In this document: positions 16,310-24,925 of the stretch, piece by piece
Layout of the letters: each line of letters opens with the position of its first letter
Position numbering within the stretch: position 1 is the first letter of the stretch
Source: Blautia sp.
Lineage (GTDB): Bacteria; Bacillota; Clostridia; Lachnospirales; Lachnospiraceae
NCBI GenBank assembly: GCA_017515325.1
Contig: JAFWGA010000040.1
Span: 1 to 64,000, forward strand
Direction: 5' to 3'
Length of the DNA stretch: 64,000 bases
The notes under the pieces: generated by a model
Database searches by the model: none
Told to the model about the DNA's origin: nothing
What the model saw: the letters and a program-made list of their open reading frames with translations, nothing else
Translations under genes and position numbers: made by a program

Positions 16310-16633
16310 TTATAATTCTCCCTGTATCTCTTTGCAGATCCTAAGGATCTTCTCTGCCCCAAGCTCGACGGCAAGCGTTTCCACCTGGGCAATCTTATCA
16401 CGGATCGTGAGAAACTTTTCTACCAAATGGAGGCGTTCTTCGTATCCTTCCAGGATTTTGTCGCAGCGCCGCACCATGTCATGGATGCTCTGGCGGCTTA
16501 CATGCTGATCTTCAGCCACCTCGCTGAGGGAATAATCCTCCAGGACCACGCTTTCATAGATTTCCTGCTGTCTCTTCGTGAGCAATTCTCCGTAAAAATC
16601 GTATAAAAGAGTGCGTTCTACAAACCGCTCCAT
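16310..16633 (-). CDS. ylxM: YlxM/UPF0122 helix-turn-helix protein of the SRP operon
   Basis: A 107-residue protein with a sigma-region-4-like helix-turn-helix (LTKRQQEIYESVVLEDYSLSEVAEDQHVSRQSIHDMVRRC). Members of this family precede ffh in Gram-positives and may bind SRP components or control the operon. The ATG at 16633-16631 is preferred because AGGTG lies six bases before it; a GTG three codons earlier overlaps that site. First gene of the ylxM-ffh-rpsP-khpA group, behind the promoter at 16773-16801. Confidence 0.94.
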   Translation of the reverse strand: MERFVERTLLYDFYGELLTKRQQEIYESVVLEDYSLSEVAEDQHVSRQSIHDMVRRCDKILEGYEERLHLVEKFLTIRDKIAQVETLAVELGAEKILRICKEIQGEL

Positions 16634-16772
16634 TTCAAACACCTGCCTATCCTGTCACTGCCCAGTCACCTTCTCTTCACCGTTACAGAAAACAACAATA
16701 CGCCGTTTTCTGTCAACTGTGATGACACGCGCCCCGCAGCGCAGGTTAAAGCGCTGAATGAACAGCGAACCT

Positions 16773-16801
16773 ATCTTATCGTATTCCTTCTTCTGTGTCA
16801 A
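16773..16801 (-). promoter_or_regulatory. Sigma-A promoter of ylxM-ffh
   Basis: A consensus TTGACA (16801-16796) and TAAGAT (16778-16773) are spaced by 17 bases on the minus strand. The -35 forms one arm of a TGTCAAG/CTTGACA inverted repeat shared with the yceD promoter. Confidence 0.85.
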
Positions 16802-16818
16802 GCATTTTTTCTTGACAA
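16796..16818 (-). promoter_or_regulatory. Operator-like inverted repeat over the ylxM -35 box
   Basis: TGTCAAG and CTTGACA flank an eight-base T-rich centre. The 23-nt block differs at one base from 25505-25527, suggesting a common regulator. Confidence 0.5.
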
Positions 16819-16850
16819 TTATATGGGGATTTTGGGAAAAGCTGCTGGGT

Positions 16851-18062
16851 TTAAAGGTTGGTCCGGATTACTTTAGGCCGGCAACCGGCGTCCTCAAGGG
16901 CGTGGACAATCTGATTCTTGTGGTCGGTTCCGAAAGCCTCCATAGTGATCTTGAGTTCCACCGCCATGTTGCGGTTGGTGGTTACAAACTGATTGTGCTC
17001 CAGCTTGATGACATTTCCCTGGTTATTGGCGATGAGACTGGCTACCCGAACCAGCTCACCCGGTTTGTCAGGAATAAGGACGGAAACCGTAAATATCCTG
17101 TCTCTGGCAATCAGGCCATGCTGAACCACAGAGGACAGGGTGATCATATCCATATTTCCGCCGCTGATGACAGAAACCACCTTTTTTCCGGTGAAATCCA
17201 GATGCCTGAGAGCAGCCACTGTCAAGAGCCCTGCATTCTCCACAACCATTTTGTGATTTTCCACCATATCCAGAAAAGCAACAATCAGTTCATCGTCCTC
17301 TACCAGGATGACATGATCCAGGTTTTCCTGCAGATAAGGGAAAAGCTGCTCCCCTGGCTCCTTGACAGCAGTACTGTCTGCAATGGTATTGACATGCTCT
17401 AAAGGGGTAACCTCTCCTCTTGCCAGGGAGAGGGAGAGACAGGCTGCCCCAGCCGATTCCACACCAATCACCTTGATATGGGGATTAAGCATCTTTACCA
17501 GGGTAGACACTCCTGTCGCTATACCGCCCCCGCCCACAGGAACCAGGATATAATCCACCAGGGGGAGCTCCTGAATGATCTCCATGGCAATGGTTCCCTG
17601 GCCTGTGGCGACGGCAAGATCATCAAAAGGATGGATGAAGGTATACCCCTCCTGGCTGGCCAGTTCTTTGGCATAGGCACAGGATTCTCCGATAAAATCC
17701 CCCTTGAGGATCACATCCGCTCCATAGCTCTTGGTCCTCTCCACCATGATCATAGGAGTCGTGGTGGGCATGACAATCACTGCCTTAGTATGGTATTTGC
17801 TGGCCGCATAGGCGACAGCCTGAGCATGATTGCTGGCTGAGGCAGCGATCAGTCCCCTTTGCCTTTCTTCATCGGAAAGGGTACTGATCTTGTAGTAGGC
17901 GCCGCGTACCTTGAATGAACCGGTGCGCTGCATGTTTTCCGGTTTAAAAAAAACCCTGTTGCCGGTCAGATCAGAAAAATAGCTGCTCTTGATCAGCTTG
18001 GTTTCCTGTGTTACCCTCCCGACAATCTCCGATGCCTGCTCAAAGCTTTCCAGCGTTAACAT
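16851..18062 (-). CDS. ilvA: Threonine ammonia-lyase with C-terminal ACT domain
   Basis: A 403-residue PLP enzyme deaminating threonine to 2-oxobutanoate. PLP lysine in RTGSFKVRGAYYK (about residue 51), AASASNHAQAVAYAA and the glycine loop VPVGGGGIATGVS are present. A single ACT-type domain fills the C-terminal 75 residues (FTVSVLIPDKPGELVRVASL). The length and single ACT fit the short threonine dehydratase form, used in isoleucine synthesis or threonine catabolism; sequence alone does not decide. The start overlaps the ftsY stop by seven bases, an unusual pairing with a protein-targeting gene. ilvE lies far away at 50 kb. Confidence 0.94.
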   Translation of the reverse strand: MLTLESFEQASEIVGRVTQETKLIKSSYFSDLTGNRVFFKPENMQRTGSFKVRGAYYKISTLSDEERQRGLIAASASNHAQAVAYAASKYHTKAVIVMPTTTPMIMVERTKSYGADVILKGDFIGESCAYAKELASQEGYTFIHPFDDLAVATGQGTIAMEIIQELPLVDYILVPVGGGGIATGVSTLVKMLNPHIKVIGVESAGAACLSLSLARGEVTPLEHVNTIADSTAVKEPGEQLFPYLQENLDHVILVEDDELIVAFLDMVENHKMVVENAGLLTVAALRHLDFTGKKVVSVISGGNMDMITLSSVVQHGLIARDRIFTVSVLIPDKPGELVRVASLIANNQGNVIKLEHNQFVTTNRNMAVELKITMEAFGTDHKNQIVHALEDAGCRPKVIRTNL

Positions 18063-19003
18063 TCGTTATGATCCTTTCTAAGAAACAGTGCGTCCACAAA
18101 GGCATCGGCATCAAATTTCTGCAGATCGTCGATCTTCTCTCCCACTCCGATATATTTCACTGGGATATCAAGCTCAGACTGGATTGCCACGGCGATGCCG
18201 CCCTTGGCTGTTCCGTCCAGCTTTGTCAGAATGATCCCGTTAACCTTTGCCACCTGTGAAAACTCTCTCGCCTGGGCAAGAGCATTCTGGCCTGTCGTAC
18301 CATCCAGCACCACCAGGGTTTCCAGATAGGCTTCAGGATATTCCTTCTCGAGGATCCGGTATATTTTCCGCAGCTCCTCCATCAGGTTTTTCTTGTTGTG
18401 AAGACGTCCCGCGGTATCACAGATCAGAATATCCGCATTCCTTGCCTTCGCTGCGGCAACCGCGTCGTAGATCACGGCAGCCGGATCCGCTCCGGCCTGG
18501 CCTCCGATCAGTTCCACGCCTGCTTTGTTGGCCCAAAGCGTCAGCTGCTCTCCCGCTGCTGCCCGGAAGGTATCGGCAGCCGCAAGAATCACCTTCTTTC
18601 CCTGACTCTTGAGCAGTCCGGCCAATTTACCCACGGAAGTCGTCTTTCCGACCCCGTTTACTCCGATGACAAGGATGACTGATTTTCTGTTCTCAAATTC
18701 ATAATCTGTGCTGTCCACAACCATCTGCTCTTTGATACTGCGAATCAGAATCTCCTTGCACTGAGCAGGCTCCTTGATATGCTGTTGCGCCACCTGTTCC
18801 CTGAGTCTTGTCAGGATAGCGTTTGTGGCGTTGATCCCGATGTCACCCATGATCAGGATTTCTTCCAGTTCTTCATAAAAATCTTCATCTATGCTGGAAA
18901 ATCCGGAAAACAGATTATCGAAACCGGCAACAATGTTATCGCGGGTTTTTGCCAGGCCACTGACGAGCCGTTTAAAAAAGCCCTTCTTCTTTTCCTCCGC
19001 CAT
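18056..19003 (-). CDS. ftsY: Signal recognition particle receptor FtsY
   Basis: A 315-residue SRP receptor GTPase. A short charged N-terminal region (EEKKKGFFKRLVSGLAKTRDNI) replaces the long acidic domain of E. coli. The NG domains follow with GVNGVGKTTSVGKLAG, AADTFRAAAGEQL, DTAGRLHNKKNLMEEL, TKLDGTAKGG and PVKYIGVGEKIDDL. It docks Ffh-ribosome complexes at the membrane. It follows smc across an 88-nt gap that holds a hairpin repeat, and overlaps ilvA. Confidence 0.98.
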   Translation of the reverse strand: MAEEKKKGFFKRLVSGLAKTRDNIVAGFDNLFSGFSSIDEDFYEELEEILIMGDIGINATNAILTRLREQVAQQHIKEPAQCKEILIRSIKEQMVVDSTDYEFENRKSVILVIGVNGVGKTTSVGKLAGLLKSQGKKVILAAADTFRAAAGEQLTLWANKAGVELIGGQAGADPAAVIYDAVAAAKARNADILICDTAGRLHNKKNLMEELRKIYRILEKEYPEAYLETLVVLDGTTGQNALAQAREFSQVAKVNGIILTKLDGTAKGGIAVAIQSELDIPVKYIGVGEKIDDLQKFDADAFVDALFLRKDHNEC

Positions 19004-19045
19004 ATAAAAATTCTCCCTTCCTCATCCATTTGTAAGGGGCAACTA

Positions 19046-19096
19046 ATACTGTCTCATGCGCAGCTCTCAGCAAGTGTGAGCTGCTGACCTGTCAGG
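19046..19096 (-). repeat. Hairpin repeat (short type) between smc and ftsY
   Basis: The arms GCAGCTCACA and TGAGAGCTGC pair at nine of ten positions around CTTGC. The sequence and its flanks (ATGAGACAGT) match the barnase-leader copy at 10151-10198, in the same orientation and at a similar distance from the next start codon. Confidence 0.65.
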
Positions 19097-22000
19097 ATAA
19101 CTGGCTTTCAACCAGATCCACCGATACAAGGGCTGACACTCCCTTCTCCTGCATGGTGATGCCATACAGTCGGTCAGCAGCGTTCATGGTACCTCTGCGG
19201 TGTGTGATAATGATGAACTGCGTCGATTTTGTCAGCTTCTGCAGATATCCGGCGAACCGTCCCACATTGGAATCATCCAGCGCTGCCTCAATCTCATCCA
19301 GAAGGCAGAAGGGTGACGGCTTGAGGTTTTGGATGGCAAACAGCAGGGCTATGGCAGTCAGCGCTTTTTCTCCGCCGGACAGCTGCATCATATTCTGAAG
19401 CTTTTTGCCTGGAGGCTGCGAAATAATACGGATCCCTGCCTCGAGAATATCCTGGTCTTCCTCCAGCAGAAGGGTTCCCTTTCCTCCGCCAAAAAGCTCC
19501 TGGAAGGTATGGTCAAACTCCTTCTGAATCTCCCGGAATTTTTCCGTAAACTGCTTGCGCATTCCCTCATCCAGCTCCAGAATGATGCCCTCCAGCGTTT
19601 TCTTTGCCTGAACCAGATCCTGATATTGGCCGGACATAAAGCCATATCGTTCCGATTGTTCCTTATATTCCTCTATCGCATTGGGATTGACAGCCCCTAA
19701 TTTGCGGATCTCCTCCCGGATGCTGCCCAGTTCCTTTTGCATCTCCTTCACATCCGGCACGGGATCCATCCGAAATTCCTCTGCCTCATGCGGCGTCATC
19801 TGATACTCATCCCACAGATAGGAAATCTGGGTCTCTTTTCTTTCTTCCAATCTTTCTGCCTGGCTTTTCAGACGATAACATTCCTTATCCAGCAGGCTGA
19901 TCTGTCCGGAGGTTTCATCGCTTCTGGAGAAAAGGCCCTTGTGAACGGCACTCTTTTCTTCTTTTATTTTTTCCTGAAGCAGGATCTCCCTTCGTGCTTC
20001 CTCTTCCTGCGTCATGAGCATGCCAATGCTCTCTTGTAAGCCCTGGATCTCTTCTTCCTTCTCCTGCCGCTCCCTCTCAACCTGGCCAAGACTCCTCTGA
20101 ATCTCCTCCTGTTCGGCAAGGAGAGCTTTTTGCTCCTGAGCGAGCCGGTTCAGGCTTGCCTGGATATATTCTGCCTTTTGAGAAGAGGTTGAAAAAGAAA
20201 GTCTGGTCTGCTCTGCCTGAGTGTTCAGTGCCTGCTCCTTCAGTCTTAGTTCATCCAGCTCTTTTTGTTTCTCCTCCAGGAAATCATTGATCTCTCCCTC
20301 ATCCCTGGCAGAGGCATTCAACTGATCGTTTACCTCCCGGCTTTCCTGCCGGATCCTGGACTCATCCTCTTTCAGCTCTTCCTGAGAATGGGCAATAGCC
20401 CGGTATTCATCCTGAATCTGTGTCATTTTTTCCCTTTGGGATTCCAGCAGAAGCGTGGCTGTGTTTAATTCCACCTGCTTTTCTGCCAGATCGGAAGCCA
20501 ACTGCGTCAGGCTGTCACGGACAAGGTTTCTTTTCTCCCTGTTTTTCTCTATCGTTTCTGCCATCTCATTCAGATCCTTTTCCAGGGCCTGAATGCTGGC
20601 CTTCAGCTCTTCTATCTCCCTGCGTCTGCCCAGGAGGTTACTGTTGTTTTTATAAGCGCCGCCTGTCATGGAGCCCCCCGGACTAAAGGAATCCCCCTCC
20701 AGGGTAACCAGTCGGAGCGAATAATGATACTTTCTGGCGATCAGAACAGCGTTGTCCATGGTATCCACCACAAGGATTCTTCCCAGGAGAGATTCCGCCA
20801 GAATTCGGAAGCGATCCTGGGTCTGCACCAGAGTATCTGCGGTTCCCAGCACTCCCTTCTCCGACAGAGCCTGAACAGGCCTGAATTCCTTTTTCTCCGA
20901 GAGACTTTCCAAAGGTAAAAAGGTCGCCCTTCCCAGACGGTTTTTCTTCAGATAATCGATCATTTGCCTGGCCACGTCCACCTGATCCGTTACAATATGC
21001 TGGATGCTGCCGCCCAAAGCTGTCTCTATGGCCAGCTCATATTTTTTATCTGTCTGGATCAGATCCGCCACGACGCCCAGAAGACCTGGCACCTTTGCCT
21101 TCTGCTCCATGACCCGGCGAATGCTGCTGCCATACCCATCATAGCGCTCTGCCATGTTCTGCAGTGATTCCAGCCGGGCACTTTCCCGGTGAAAGGCCGC
21201 CTGCCCGATCTGCAGCTGATCATTTTGCCCATGTATGGTGGCTGTAAGCTCCTCCAGGCTTTTTTCTGCCTCTGTCTGACGATTGGCCAGCTCAGAAATA
21301 TCCCCCTGGATACGAAGGATGTCCTCCTGGGCTTTTTGAGCCTGCTGGCCGATTTGGACTTCATCGCTTTTGCCCTGAATCAGTCTTTGACTGATCTGGG
21401 CCTTGCGGATATTGATCTGTTCCATCAGGGCTTCAAAGCGCTGAAGCTTTCCTTTTGTATTAGACCGTTCCTCCAGCAAGGAGAATACTTCATCCTTCCC
21501 TTCTGTAATGGCTTTTTCGCAGGCTGCCTCATCATTATGAACCTCGTCGAGCTGTTCCTCCTGAAGGGAAAGCTCCTCCTGGAGCTTTCTGATCTGGGTC
21601 TGAAGGAGATTTTTCTCCTTTTGCAGCTCGGATTCTTCCCCCTGCCTGGAGCTAAGCTCGGTTCCGATGGCATCCAGCCTTGCAGCACGTATTTCCAGAC
21701 TGTGGATCTGTGCCAGGATCTGCTCCTTCAGAACATCAATCCTGCCGGTTTGCTGTTGCCGGGTAAGGGCGCTTTTTTGTGCTTTCTCCCTTAGCTCCCC
21801 CAGGGAAAGATCCAACTGCCGGATATCGGCTTCGAGATGATCATATTCCCTGCGGATATCCTCATATTCTTTTTTTCTTTGCTCCAGCTCCTGCGTGGAG
21901 ACTGACAGCTTTTCTTCGATCTGGGAAAGCTCCCGGGATATCCTTGCCTCTTCTGAGAGGAAGAAATTGGCATCCAGTCTGTGCTGGCGTTCCCTCAGAC

Positions 22001-22649
22001 TCAGATATTTTCTGGCCGCCTCTGCCTGTTTTTCCAAAGGGCCAATCTGGCGTTCCAGTTCGCTGAGGATATCTGTCACACGGACGAGATTTTGTTCCTC
22101 GTCCTCCAGTTTTTTCAGTGTCGCCGTCTTTCTCCTTTTGAATTTGACAATCCCTGCCGCTTCATCAAAGAGTTCCCTGCGTTCCTCAGGCTTTCCACTC
22201 AGAATCTTGTCGATCTGACCCTGACCTATGATGGAATAGCCTTCTTTTCCGATGCCTGTATCATAAAACAGTTCCTGGATATCCCTGAGCCTGCAGGCGC
22301 TCTGATTAATCAGATATTCGCTTTCACCGGAACGATACAGACGTCTTGTTACCGTTACCTCCGAAAAATCGATAGGAAGAACATGATCGGAATTGTCCAG
22401 GGTGATGGCAACTGAGGCAAAGCTTAAAGCCTTTCTGGTCTGCGTCCCGGAAAAAATGACATCCTGCATATTCCCGCCTCGCAGCTGTTTCGCACTCTGC
22501 TCACCCAACACCCAACGCACCGCGTCGGCTACGTTGCTCTTGCCGCTGCCGTTTGGCCCTACAATTCCGGTGATGCCGTTATGAAATTCAAAATTGATTT
22601 TTTGGGCAAAGGATTTAAATCCCTGCACTTCAATGTTTTTTAAGTACAT
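19092..22649 (-). CDS. smc: Chromosome segregation protein SMC
   Basis: A 1185-residue SMC ATPase that compacts and segregates the chromosome with ScpA/ScpB. It has the N-terminal Walker A (GPNGSGKSNVADAV near 32) and Q-loop (RWVLGEQSAKQLRGG), two long coiled coils (about 170-500 and 670-1010), a hinge (about 510-660, VPGLLGVVADLI and FSPGGSMTGGAYKN) and the C-terminal head with LSGGEKALTAIALLFAI and FCLLDEIEAALDD. It begins six nt after rnc, the common Gram-positive order rnc-smc-ftsY. The ribosome-binding site is weak, so translation may be coupled to rnc. Confidence 0.98.
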   Translation of the reverse strand: MYLKNIEVQGFKSFAQKINFEFHNGITGIVGPNGSGKSNVADAVRWVLGEQSAKQLRGGNMQDVIFSGTQTRKALSFASVAITLDNSDHVLPIDFSEVTVTRRLYRSGESEYLINQSACRLRDIQELFYDTGIGKEGYSIIGQGQIDKILSGKPEERRELFDEAAGIVKFKRRKTATLKKLEDEEQNLVRVTDILSELERQIGPLEKQAEAARKYLSLRERQHRLDANFFLSEEARISRELSQIEEKLSVSTQELEQRKKEYEDIRREYDHLEADIRQLDLSLGELREKAQKSALTRQQQTGRIDVLKEQILAQIHSLEIRAARLDAIGTELSSRQGEESELQKEKNLLQTQIRKLQEELSLQEEQLDEVHNDEAACEKAITEGKDEVFSLLEERSNTKGKLQRFEALMEQINIRKAQISQRLIQGKSDEVQIGQQAQKAQEDILRIQGDISELANRQTEAEKSLEELTATIHGQNDQLQIGQAAFHRESARLESLQNMAERYDGYGSSIRRVMEQKAKVPGLLGVVADLIQTDKKYELAIETALGGSIQHIVTDQVDVARQMIDYLKKNRLGRATFLPLESLSEKKEFRPVQALSEKGVLGTADTLVQTQDRFRILAESLLGRILVVDTMDNAVLIARKYHYSLRLVTLEGDSFSPGGSMTGGAYKNNSNLLGRRREIEELKASIQALEKDLNEMAETIEKNREKRNLVRDSLTQLASDLAEKQVELNTATLLLESQREKMTQIQDEYRAIAHSQEELKEDESRIRQESREVNDQLNASARDEGEINDFLEEKQKELDELRLKEQALNTQAEQTRLSFSTSSQKAEYIQASLNRLAQEQKALLAEQEEIQRSLGQVERERQEKEEEIQGLQESIGMLMTQEEEARREILLQEKIKEEKSAVHKGLFSRSDETSGQISLLDKECYRLKSQAERLEERKETQISYLWDEYQMTPHEAEEFRMDPVPDVKEMQKELGSIREEIRKLGAVNPNAIEEYKEQSERYGFMSGQYQDLVQAKKTLEGIILELDEGMRKQFTEKFREIQKEFDHTFQELFGGGKGTLLLEEDQDILEAGIRIISQPPGKKLQNMMQLSGGEKALTAIALLFAIQNLKPSPFCLLDEIEAALDDSNVGRFAGYLQKLTKSTQFIIITHRRGTMNAADRLYGITMQEKGVSALVSVDLVESQLS

Positions 22650-22655
22650 AAGCTA

Positions 22656-23357
22656 TTATTCTGTCTGTACGTAAGCGAATTTTTGTATCGCCTGGCTGGC
22701 GGCTGCCTGCTCAGCAGCCTTTTTGGTATGCCCGCTGCCACATCCCAGGCAGGCTCCTCCTACCCAGGCTTCTACGATAAATTTCTTATCGTGATCCGGA
22801 CCCGTTTCGCCCACCAGGACATACTCCACACTTTCGCCTTTGTCCTGAGCCAATTCCTGAAGGACTGTTTTACTGTCATAAAAAAGCCGGGTATTTTCAA
22901 TATCATTCAAAATAAATCTGAGAATAAACTGCTTGGCGCTGGCAAAACCGCCATCCAGATAAATAGCCCCGATCAAAGCTTCCGTGGCATCGGAAATGAT
23001 GGAATCCCTTTTTCTCCCTCCTGTCATTTCCTCTCCTTTGCCCAGAAGAAGGTATTGGGGGAGTTCAAAACGGCGGGCACAGATGGCCAGTGTCGGTTCA
23101 CAGACCATGGAGGCACGCCGCTTCGTCAATTCTCCTTCGGAAAGCTTTGGATAATGAGCATAGAGAAATTCACTGCTGACCACTTCCAGCACAGCATCTC
23201 CCAGAAATTCCAGTCTTTCATTGCTTCCCAGCCTTCCCTTTCCGCTTTCATTGGCGTAGGAGCTGTGCATCATGGCGTGATACAGGATCTCCGGCTGGTG
23301 AAAGTGATAGTCAATTCTGTTTTCCAATTCACTGAGTTTCGATAACTCAGGCTTCAT
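22656..23357 (-). CDS. rnc: Ribonuclease III
   Basis: A 233-residue double-strand-specific RNase that processes rRNA precursors. The catalytic RNase III domain carries NERLEFLGDAVLEVVSSEFLY with the metal-binding acidic residues and SDATEALIGAIYLDGG; a C-terminal double-stranded RNA-binding domain ends in the helix HTKKAAEQAAASQAI. Upstream the gap to plsX contains a repeat fragment but no acpP, the gene that commonly sits there. Confidence 0.97.
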   Translation of the reverse strand: MKPELSKLSELENRIDYHFHQPEILYHAMMHSSYANESGKGRLGSNERLEFLGDAVLEVVSSEFLYAHYPKLSEGELTKRRASMVCEPTLAICARRFELPQYLLLGKGEEMTGGRKRDSIISDATEALIGAIYLDGGFASAKQFILRFILNDIENTRLFYDSKTVLQELAQDKGESVEYVLVGETGPDHDKKFIVEAWVGGACLGCGSGHTKKAAEQAAASQAIQKFAYVQTE

Positions 23358-23397
23358 TCTGTTTCTTCCTCCTCATATATGGGAAACGGGAACTACG

Positions 23398-23446
23398 TAT
23401 GAATCTGCAGAAGATTCGTGCGCATACGATACGTTTACTGCACAGA
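23398..23446 (-). repeat. Partial 97-nt-type element upstream of rnc
   Basis: On the minus strand the segment contains GCAGTAAACG and GTATGCGCACGAATCT, joined as in a rearranged 97-nt element. CGTATG and CATACG at its ends pair, and GAATCT pairs with AGATTC inside. Confidence 0.55.
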
Positions 23447-23482
23447 GTGTACGCTGCCTGGCAACCTGATTCCATGAAAGCC

Positions 23483-24499
23483 TTATCCCTTGGATACCCC
23501 CAGGCGTTCCTCAATTTTCCTGGCAATGTCATGCTGGCGGAATTGCACACACTGAAGGATAGCATTGTGTATTTCACCGGCCTTGGCACTGCCGTGGGTC
23601 TTTACCACCAGACCTTTTATGCCCAGGAGAGGAGCTCCACCGTATTGCGTGGCGTCAAAGGTTTTTAAGGTGCTTTTCAGAGCCGGTTTGATCAACAGAG
23701 CTCCGATTTTTGCTCTGAGTGAGCTGGTCAGGCTCCCTTTAATGATATCCAGAAGGGCAGCAGCTGTCCCCTCGTACATTTTCAGGATAGCATTGCCGAC
23801 AAAAGCGTCACAGACAATAACATCACAAACCCCAAAAGGAATATCCCTGGGTTCAACACTGCCAATGAAGTTCAGCTCCCTGGTCTCCTTAAGGAGAGGA
23901 AATGTATCCTTCACCAGGGCATTCCCCTTGTCATCTTCAGATCCGTTATTGACGATCCCGACCTTCGGGGAGGCAATGCCAAGGGCATTTTCCATATACA
24001 TGGAACCCATCTGGGCAAACTGAACCAGCTGAGATGGACGGGCATCAACATTGGCGCCTCCGTCTATCAGAAGGGAAACACCCTTCTTTGTGGGGATCAT
24101 GACAGCGATGGGAGCCCGCTCCACGCCTCTGATTCTGCCTACCAGGATGGTGCCGCCTACCAGGACAGCGCCGGTGCTTCCCGATGAGACAAAGGCGTCC
24201 GCTTCCTTTTGTTTGACCAGATTCAGTCCGACAACAATAGAAGAATCCTTTTTGTTCCGAATGGCGTTGACCGGTGGCTCTGCTGTCTCAATCACTTCTG
24301 TCGTATGAACGATCTGCAGCTGATCCTTGGGATAATCTCCCAGTCTGGCCAATTCTTCCTGTATTTTTGTCTGGTCTCCTGTCAGGATGACCTTAATATC
24401 CTTTCTTTCCCGTATGGCTCTGACGGCTCCTTCCACAGGAGCCTGGGGGGCGTTATCTCCACCCATGGCATCCAGGACAACGGTGATTGTCTCTGACAT
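23483..24499 (-). CDS. plsX: Phosphate acyltransferase PlsX
   Basis: A 338-residue PlsX, which converts acyl-ACP to acyl-phosphate for PlsY in phospholipid synthesis. Clear family sequence from VVLDAMGGDNAPQAPVEGAVRA, through FVSSGSTGAVLVGGTI, IPTKKGVSLLIDGGANVDARP and GNDKG-type NNGSEDDKGNALVK, to YGGAPLLGIKGLVVKTHGSA. GAGGAG precedes the ATG. It is separated from rpmF by a terminator and a 97-nt element, unlike the usual tight yceD-rpmF-plsX operon. Confidence 0.97.
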   Translation of the reverse strand: MSETITVVLDAMGGDNAPQAPVEGAVRAIRERKDIKVILTGDQTKIQEELARLGDYPKDQLQIVHTTEVIETAEPPVNAIRNKKDSSIVVGLNLVKQKEADAFVSSGSTGAVLVGGTILVGRIRGVERAPIAVMIPTKKGVSLLIDGGANVDARPSQLVQFAQMGSMYMENALGIASPKVGIVNNGSEDDKGNALVKDTFPLLKETRELNFIGSVEPRDIPFGVCDVIVCDAFVGNAILKMYEGTAAALLDIIKGSLTSSLRAKIGALLIKPALKSTLKTFDATQYGGAPLLGIKGLVVKTHGSAKAGEIHNAILQCVQFRQHDIARKIEERLGVSKG

Positions 24500-24521
24500 G
24501 GTCTTCTCCTCTTATCACTAA

Positions 24522-24618
24522 AGTATGCGCACGAATCTACTGCGGAATCATGCCGCTTACAGCGGCGTAAATTCGGCGCAGTAAACGAATCAAAATGCGA
24601 GTATTTTGTTCGTTTACG
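24522..24618 (-). repeat. 97-nt two-hairpin element (copy A), plsX leader
   Basis: It is nearly identical to copy B at 27932-28028, with about four differences. The first fold pairs TACTGCG with CGCAGTA around an inner GCCGC-TTACA-GCGGC hairpin. The second pairs AACGAATCAAAATGC with GTATTTTGTTCGTT, with one bulge and one G-T pair. It lies just upstream of plsX after the rpmF terminator. No convincing promoter was found between the terminator and the element. Confidence 0.85.
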
Positions 24619-24680
24619 TTAATTCTTCAGCCGGTACTTCGCTCTCCGCTGCGAGGTGCGTGTTTCTGAACGACTCAAAG

Positions 24681-24715
24681 AAAAGAAAAGCAGGCGATTC
24701 ATCAGAACCACCTGC
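24681..24715 (-). terminator. Terminator after rpmF
   Basis: On the minus strand GCAGGTGGTTC pairs with GAATCGCCTGC (two wobble pairs) around TGAT and is followed by TTTTCTTTTC. Confidence 0.75.
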
Positions 24716-24736
24716 CCTTTTGCCTTTTCCGGTTTC

Positions 24737-24922
24737 TTATTCGTCAGCGACCTTGATGATCTCTTTTTTGTTGTAGCTACCGCAAGCCTTGCAGACTCTG
24801 TGGGGCATCATAAGAGCGCCACATTTGCTGCACTTAACCAGGTTCGGGGCAGTCATTTTCCACTGAGCCCTTCTCTTGTCACGCCTTGCCTTGCTGGTTT
24901 TGTTTTTTGGGCAGATCGACAT
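24737..24922 (-). CDS. rpmF: 50S ribosomal protein L32
   Basis: A 61-residue L32 of the zinc-binding form: CSKCG then CKACG form the metal site, after the usual basic start (ICPKNKTSKARRDKRRAQW). A near-perfect ribosome-binding site AAGGAGGTG precedes the ATG, and the gene begins three nt after yceD. No second, cysteine-free copy is in the window. Confidence 0.97.
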   Translation of the reverse strand: MSICPKNKTSKARRDKRRAQWKMTAPNLVKCSKCGALMMPHRVCKACGSYNKKEIIKVADE

Positions 24923-24925
24923 AGG

